Source: Rugosimonospora sp036494675
GTDB lineage: Bacteria > Actinomycetota > Actinomycetes > Mycobacteriales > Micromonosporaceae
Direction: 5' to 3'
DNA length: 64,000 nucleotides
NCBI GenBank assembly: GCA_036494675.1
Contig: DASXOA010000533.1
Span: 1-64,000 of the forward strand
In this document: in pieces, positions 60,220 to 64,000 of the stretch
Layout: every line of letters begins with the position of its first letter
How positions within the stretch are numbered: position 1 is the first letter of the stretch
Program-made: the position numbers and the translations under genes
The notes under the pieces: generated by a model
Told to the model about the DNA's origin: nothing
The model's database searches: none
Seen by the model: only the letters and a program-made list of their open reading frames with translations

Positions 60220-61274
60220 CGGCCGGTCAGCTCGGCGTGGACGGCACCGGACGGGTCCGTGCGGCCATGGTCCGGCTGGTCGAGCTGATGCCCCGGCCGC
60301 TGGACTTCGTCCGGTACATCAAGCTCAAGCTCGGGATCGTCGTGCTGGCCAGCGGGGCGGCCGGCCTCATCGTGTTCGGGGGCGTCGTCGGCTCGTTGCC
60401 GCTCGCGGCCTCGCTGACCGCGATCGGAGTCGCGCTGCTCACCTCGCAGACGCTGGCGCACGGGATGACGCGGCCGCTGCGGGACATGACCACGGCGGTA
60501 CGGGCGATGGCGCGGGGCGACTACACCCGGCGGGTACGGGCGACGTCGCGGGACGAGGTCGGGCAGCTCGCGGCGGCGTTCAACCAGATGACCGCCGACC
60601 TGGCGGCGGCCGACCGGCAGCGCCGTGAGCTGATCGCGAACGTGTCGCACGAGCTGCGTACCCCCATCTCGGCTCTCCAGGCAGTGCTGGAGAACGTGGT
60701 CGACGGCGTCTCCGACCCGCAGGCGCTGCGTACCGCGCTGGCCCAGACCGAGCGGCTCGGCCGGCTCGTCGCCGAACTGCTCGACCTGTCCCGGATCGAG
60801 GCCGGCGCCGTGCCGCTGGATCTGGCCCAGTTCGATGTGACGGAGTTCCTTCAGGAGGCGGTACGCGCGGCCGAGGTGGCCGCGGTGGCGGCCGGCCGCG
60901 CGGTGAGCTTCGAGGCGTCGGACCTGCCGCTGGTCGCGGTCGCCGACCCGGCCCGGCTGCACCAGGTACTGGCGAACCTGCTGGACAACGCGGCACGGCA
61001 CAGCCCCGACGGCGGCATCGTCACCGCCGTGGCCCGGCGGGAGGCCGACCGGTTCATCATCGAGGTGACCGACGAGGGCCCGGGGATCCCGCCGGAGCAG
61101 CGGGCCGGGGTCTTCGAACGGTTCACCCGCGGCGAGCGCACCGGCGGCCAGGCGGGCACGGGTCTGGGGCTGGCGATCGCCCGCTGGGCCGTCGAGCTGC
61201 ACGGCGGCGACATCGCGGTGGTCGACGCGCCGAGGTCGGGCTGCCGCATCCGGGTGGCGCTCCCGGCTCGCTGA
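60216..61274 (+). CDS. Sensor histidine kinase with HAMP domain
   Basis: 352 residues. Two close membrane spans (LGIVVLASGAAGLIVFGGVVG and SLPLAASLTAIGVALLTSQTL) leave almost no external sensor domain. HAMP (RPLRDMTTAVRAMARGDYTRRV), HisKA (LIANVSHELRTPISALQAVLENVV) and HATPase (LLDNAARHSPDGG, DEGPGIP, GTGLGLAIARWAVELHGG) follow. It is translationally coupled to the response regulator. With so little outside the membrane, it may sense an intramembrane or envelope signal. Confidence 0.92.
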   Translation: MTAGQLGVDGTGRVRAAMVRLVELMPRPLDFVRYIKLKLGIVVLASGAAGLIVFGGVVGSLPLAASLTAIGVALLTSQTLAHGMTRPLRDMTTAVRAMARGDYTRRVRATSRDEVGQLAAAFNQMTADLAAADRQRRELIANVSHELRTPISALQAVLENVVDGVSDPQALRTALAQTERLGRLVAELLDLSRIEAGAVPLDLAQFDVTEFLQEAVRAAEVAAVAAGRAVSFEASDLPLVAVADPARLHQVLANLLDNAARHSPDGGIVTAVARREADRFIIEVTDEGPGIPPEQRAGVFERFTRGERTGGQAGTGLGLAIARWAVELHGGDIAVVDAPRSGCRIRVALPAR

Positions 61275-61338
61275 CCCCGACCGGGCAACCGGCCGGCGGC
61301 CGTTGCGCACCTGCCGGTATGGCGACACACTGCGGTCC

Positions 61339-61713
61339 ATGCCTCCCGAACCGCTCAAGCGAGTCCGCGTCGTTCTGGCCGACGCCGCCGCGCCCCGGGG
61401 CGGCGGCGACCACACCCGGACCGAGCTCGAGGAGCAGACCGGCATCGGCGAGGCGCTCGTCAAGGGCCTGGTGCGCACTCAACTGGCGCTCGCGCTGCGG
61501 TGTGCCGCGGTGGTCGCGGTCGGCCTGGGTACCCTGCCCCTGCTGTTCGCGATCGCGCCGGCGGTCGCCGGTACCCGCCCGTTCGGCGTGGTGTTGCCGT
61601 GGCTGCTGCTCGGCGTCGCCGCGTACCCGTTCCTGTTCGGCGTCGGCTGGGCCTACGTTCATCTGGTCGAGCGCACCGAGCGGGACTTCACCGATCTGGT
61701 GGAGAAACACTGA
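61339..61713 (+). CDS. DUF485-like small membrane protein
   Basis: About 124 residues. A soluble N-terminus (TRTELEEQTGIGEALVKGLVRTQ) is followed by two membrane spans (LALALRCAAVVAVGLGTLPLLFAI, VLPWLLLGVAAYPFLFGVGWAYVHLVE) and a short charged tail (RTERDFTDLVEKH), the plan of DUF485 partners of acetate-type symporters. ATG 61339 fits this; the frame is open to 61303. The stop overlaps the start of the symporter gene. Confidence 0.8.
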   Translation: MPPEPLKRVRVVLADAAAPRGGGDHTRTELEEQTGIGEALVKGLVRTQLALALRCAAVVAVGLGTLPLLFAIAPAVAGTRPFGVVLPWLLLGVAAYPFLFGVGWAYVHLVERTERDFTDLVEKH

Positions 61714-63356
61714 ACGGGTACGCCATCCCGGCCATCGTCGTGGTCACGGTCGCGACCGTGGTCATCGGCGCGTACGGCCTGCGGGTGGCCCGGACCACCT
61801 CGGACTTCCTGGTCGCGTCGCGGGAGATCAGCCCCGCCTGGAACGCCGCCGCGATCAGCGGGGAGTACCTGTCGGCGGCCAGCTTCCTCGGCGTCGCCGG
61901 CCTGGTTCTCAAGCAGGGCGTGGACGTGCTGTGGTACCCGGTCGGGTTCGCCGCCGGGTACCTCGCGCTGCTGCTGTTCGTGGCCGCCCCGCTGCGCCGG
62001 TCCCGGGCGTTCACCCTGCCGGACTTCTGCGAGTTGCGGCTGCGCTCCACCCGGCTGCGCAAGCTGGCGACGATATTCGTGATCATGATTGGCTGGCTGT
62101 ACCTGGTACCGCAGTTGCAAGGTGCCGGGCTGACCATGCAGACGGTCAGCGGCGGCCGGTACCAGGTCGGGGTCCTGCTCGTGGGGATCGTGGTGATCGC
62201 GAACGTGGCGCTCGGCGGGATGCGTTCGATCACCTTTGTGCAGGCGTTCCAGTACTGGCTCAAGCTGACCGCGCTGGCCGTGCCGATCATCTTCCTGGTC
62301 CTGCACTGGCAGGCGGACGGCCGGCCCGCGCTGGCGCCGCCGGCCGGCGCGACCTTCGCCCACTCGACCACCGTGGTGTTCGACCATTCCGCGACCCTGG
62401 TGCGGCCCGACGGGTCCACGGTCGACGTGCCGGCCCACACGTCGGTGGACTTCCCGGCCGGTACGGCGATTCCGCAGGTACGCGGCGGCGACGTGAGCTC
62501 CGGGGCGGACTGGCTGCTGTCCGGCTCGACCGAGGGCGGCGAGCGCCGGGACCGCGGCCTGTTCGGCGCCTACTCCCTGATCCTGGCGACCTTCCTGGGG
62601 ACGATGGGGCTGCCGCACGTGCTGGTCCGCTTCTACACCAACCGGGACGGCGCGGCGGCCCGGCGCACGACCCTGGTGGTTCTCGGCCTGGTCGGCCTGT
62701 TCTACCTGCTGCCGACCCTGTACGGCGTGCTCGGCCGGATCTACACCCCGCAACTGCTGATGACCGGCGACACCGATGCCGTGGTGCTGGTGCTGCCCGG
62801 CGCCGCGCTGCCCGGACTGACCGGGCAACTGCTCGGCGCGCTCGTCGCGGCCGGCGCGTTCGCGGCCTTCCTGTCCACGTCGTCGGGGCTGCTGACCAGC
62901 GTGGCCGGGGTGCTGTCGACGGACCTGATCGGCCGGGGTTCGGTCCGCGACTTCCGGATCTCCACCGTGCTGGCCGGCCTGGTGCCGCTGGCCCTGGCTC
63001 TGCGCGCGGGCGGGATGGACGTGTCGCAGGTCGTCGGGTTGGCCTTCGCGGTGGCCGCGTCGAGCTTCTGCCCGCTGCTCGTGCTGGGCATCTGGTGGCG
63101 GGGGCTGACCGCGATCGGGGCGGCGGCCGGTGTCACGGTGGGCGGTGGGACGGCGCTCGCGGCCGTGATCACCACGGTCGTCGGGCCTGCGCTGTCGGGC
63201 TGGCCGGCGGCGCTGATCGGCCAACCGGCGGCGTGGACGGTCCCGCTGGCGTTCCTGGTGATGATCTCGGTGTCGCTGGCGACCCGGCGCCGGGTACCGG
63301 CGAACGTCGGCCTGACCATGCTGCGCCTGCACGCCCCCGACCCGCTCCGGCTCTGA
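61710..63356 (+). CDS. Solute:sodium symporter, ActP/MctC-like
   Basis: About 548 residues, 13 or so spans of the SSS family (TSDFLVASREISPAWNAAAISGEYLSAASFLGVAGLVLKQGVD, TLPDFCELRLRS, GGMRSITFVQAFQYWLK, GTMGLPHVLVRFYT, FAAFLSTSSGLLTSVAGVLSTDL). It imports small carboxylates such as acetate, pyruvate or propionate by analogy. A loop of about 80 residues (GATFAHSTTVVFDHSATLVRPDG..) lies outside the membrane. The N-terminus (LNGYAIPAI) begins at CTG 61710 in a CTGA overlap with the DUF485-like gene; the nearest ATG/GTG alternative (GTG 61740) would cut into the first span. Confidence 0.88.
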   Translation: MNGYAIPAIVVVTVATVVIGAYGLRVARTTSDFLVASREISPAWNAAAISGEYLSAASFLGVAGLVLKQGVDVLWYPVGFAAGYLALLLFVAAPLRRSRAFTLPDFCELRLRSTRLRKLATIFVIMIGWLYLVPQLQGAGLTMQTVSGGRYQVGVLLVGIVVIANVALGGMRSITFVQAFQYWLKLTALAVPIIFLVLHWQADGRPALAPPAGATFAHSTTVVFDHSATLVRPDGSTVDVPAHTSVDFPAGTAIPQVRGGDVSSGADWLLSGSTEGGERRDRGLFGAYSLILATFLGTMGLPHVLVRFYTNRDGAAARRTTLVVLGLVGLFYLLPTLYGVLGRIYTPQLLMTGDTDAVVLVLPGAALPGLTGQLLGALVAAGAFAAFLSTSSGLLTSVAGVLSTDLIGRGSVRDFRISTVLAGLVPLALALRAGGMDVSQVVGLAFAVAASSFCPLLVLGIWWRGLTAIGAAAGVTVGGGTALAAVITTVVGPALSGWPAALIGQPAAWTVPLAFLVMISVSLATRRRVPANVGLTMLRLHAPDPLRL

Positions 63357-63408
63357 GGCCCCGACCCGCTGCGCCTGCATGCCCCCGACCCACCGCGGCT
63401 CTGAGGCC
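63321..63408. repeat. Duplicated 3' end of the symporter gene
   Basis: The last 40 bases around the stop codon (63321-63360) are repeated at 63369-63408 with four mismatches. Degenerate copies of the CCCCGACCCGCTGCGGCTCTG motif continue to about 63460. The copies contain no new ORF. Confidence 0.8.
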
Positions 63409-63525
63409 CCGGGCCGCTCCGGCTCTCAGATCCCGACCCGCTGCGGCTCTGCGGCCCCGGGCACCCCGGAATCCGCTTAACCAGGCGGAACCCCTGGGGC
63501 GGCGGAAGCCGGTAGCGTCAACCTC

Positions 63526-64000
63526 GTGCTCGACGGTACCCAGCCTGCCCTCGCGTTGCGGGGGCTGGTCAAGAGGTTCGACGCCAAGCTGGCGGTAGGC
63601 GGAGTCGACCTCGACGTACCCACCGGCTCCTTCTACGGGCTGCTCGGCCCCAACGGTGCCGGCAAGACCACGTGCCTGTCGATGGCCGTCGGGCTGCTGC
63701 GTCCGACCCTGGGCAGGGCCTACGTGCTCGGGCACGACGTATGGGCCGACCCGGTCGAGGCCAAGCGCCGCCTCGGCGTGCTGCCCGACTCGGTCCGGAT
63801 GTTCGACCGGCTCTCCGGGCCCGAACTGCTGGCCTACCAGGGGCTGCTGCGCGGCATGCCGCCGGATCTGATCGAGGCGCGGGCCAGGGAACTGCTCGAC
63901 GTGCTCGGCCTCGCCGACGCCGGCCGGACGCTGGTCGTGGACTACTCCGCCGGGATGAAGAAGAAGATCGGGCTGGCCTGCGCGCTGTTGCACGCCCCGC
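63526..64000 (+). CDS. ABC transporter ATP-binding protein (partial)
   Basis: The first 158 codons are present; the gene runs off the window. Walker A LLGPNGAGKTTCLSMAVGLLRP is near residue 42, and the signature is degenerate, YSAGMKKKIGLACALLHAP near the edge. The pattern fits ABC-2-type exporters (drug, polysaccharide or natrium export classes), and a permease should follow. GTG 63526 has TAGCGT (63513-63518) 7 bases upstream, a leaderless-type start. Confidence 0.88.
   Translation, partial: MLDGTQPALALRGLVKRFDAKLAVGGVDLDVPTGSFYGLLGPNGAGKTTCLSMAVGLLRPTLGRAYVLGHDVWADPVEAKRRLGVLPDSVRMFDRLSGPELLAYQGLLRGMPPDLIEARARELLDVLGLADAGRTLVVDYSAGMKKKIGLACALLHAP

Overview
The window is GC-rich DNA (roughly 70 percent or more by eye) with many GTG starts, dense ATGA/GTGA gene overlaps, many leaderless-type promoters (TANNNT ending 5-7 bases before the start codon) and typical actinobacterial families (LppU/SCO3897, DUF4192, DUF6457, DUF2142, fused PHP-UvrD). 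I infer an actinomycete, most likely Micromonosporaceae. dnaB, a GT87-type membrane protein, a cyclophilin, a rhomboid protease and a PH-domain protein together resemble the neighbourhood of oriC in other actinobacteria, so this is probably a near-origin core segment. I saw no tRNA, rRNA, CRISPR array, transposase or prophage.

Layout. 0.2-8.2 kb: replicative helicase dnaB, then on the minus strand an ABC-F protein with a candidate attenuation leader, a phosphoribosyltransferase, a GT-C-like membrane protein and a GGDEF-EAL protein. 8.2-8.8 kb: a gene-poor, AT-richer gap holding a promoter and a 20-residue micro-ORF. 8.8-11.5 kb: molybdenum cofactor operon moaC-mog-moeA-moaE. 11.5-16.8 kb: GT87 protein, DoxX, an AAA ATPase with palindromic operators, LppU and an orphan prepilin peptidase. 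16.8-20 kb: an EndoQ-like PHP nuclease fused to a UvrD helicase. 20-29 kb: more cofactor genes (moaD, moaA, fdhD, mobA, DUF6457) around an FdhF/YdeP oxidoreductase and its coupled MFS transporter.

29-43 kb: a YbjN-like chaperone, a divergent Lrp/ddaH pair, a lipoprotein, an OmpR-type two-component system, a thiolase, the PH/rhomboid/cyclophilin group, CorA, an aminotransferase and a CBS protein. 43-56.5 kb: an envelope polysaccharide region with nucleotidyltransferase, CDP-alcohol phosphotransferase, flippase, O-antigen-ligase-like protein, glycosyltransferase, DUF2142 protein, priming sugar-phosphate transferase and a 1119-residue membrane protein with a huge disordered N-terminus; an Fpg/Nei glycosylase sits inside. 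56.6-64 kb: a LytS/LytTR system, a Uma2 protein, an OmpR-type system, a DUF485-like protein with a solute:sodium symporter, and the start of an ABC ATPase cut by the window edge.

How the genes work together. MoaA/MoaC make cPMP, MoaD/MoaE make molybdopterin, Mog/MoeA insert molybdate, MobA adds GMP and FdhD sulfurates the cofactor for an FdhF-like enzyme; nearly the whole route lies within 20 kb of its likely client. The 43-56 kb block can prime, extend, flip and ligate an envelope polymer. The main surprises are small or regulatory: a leader ORF with competing hairpins before the ABC-F gene, a micro-ORF with every sense codon ending in G or C, operator palindromes over the ATPase promoter, DnaA-box pairs at three loci, and short palindromic or tandem repeats that have entered coding regions.
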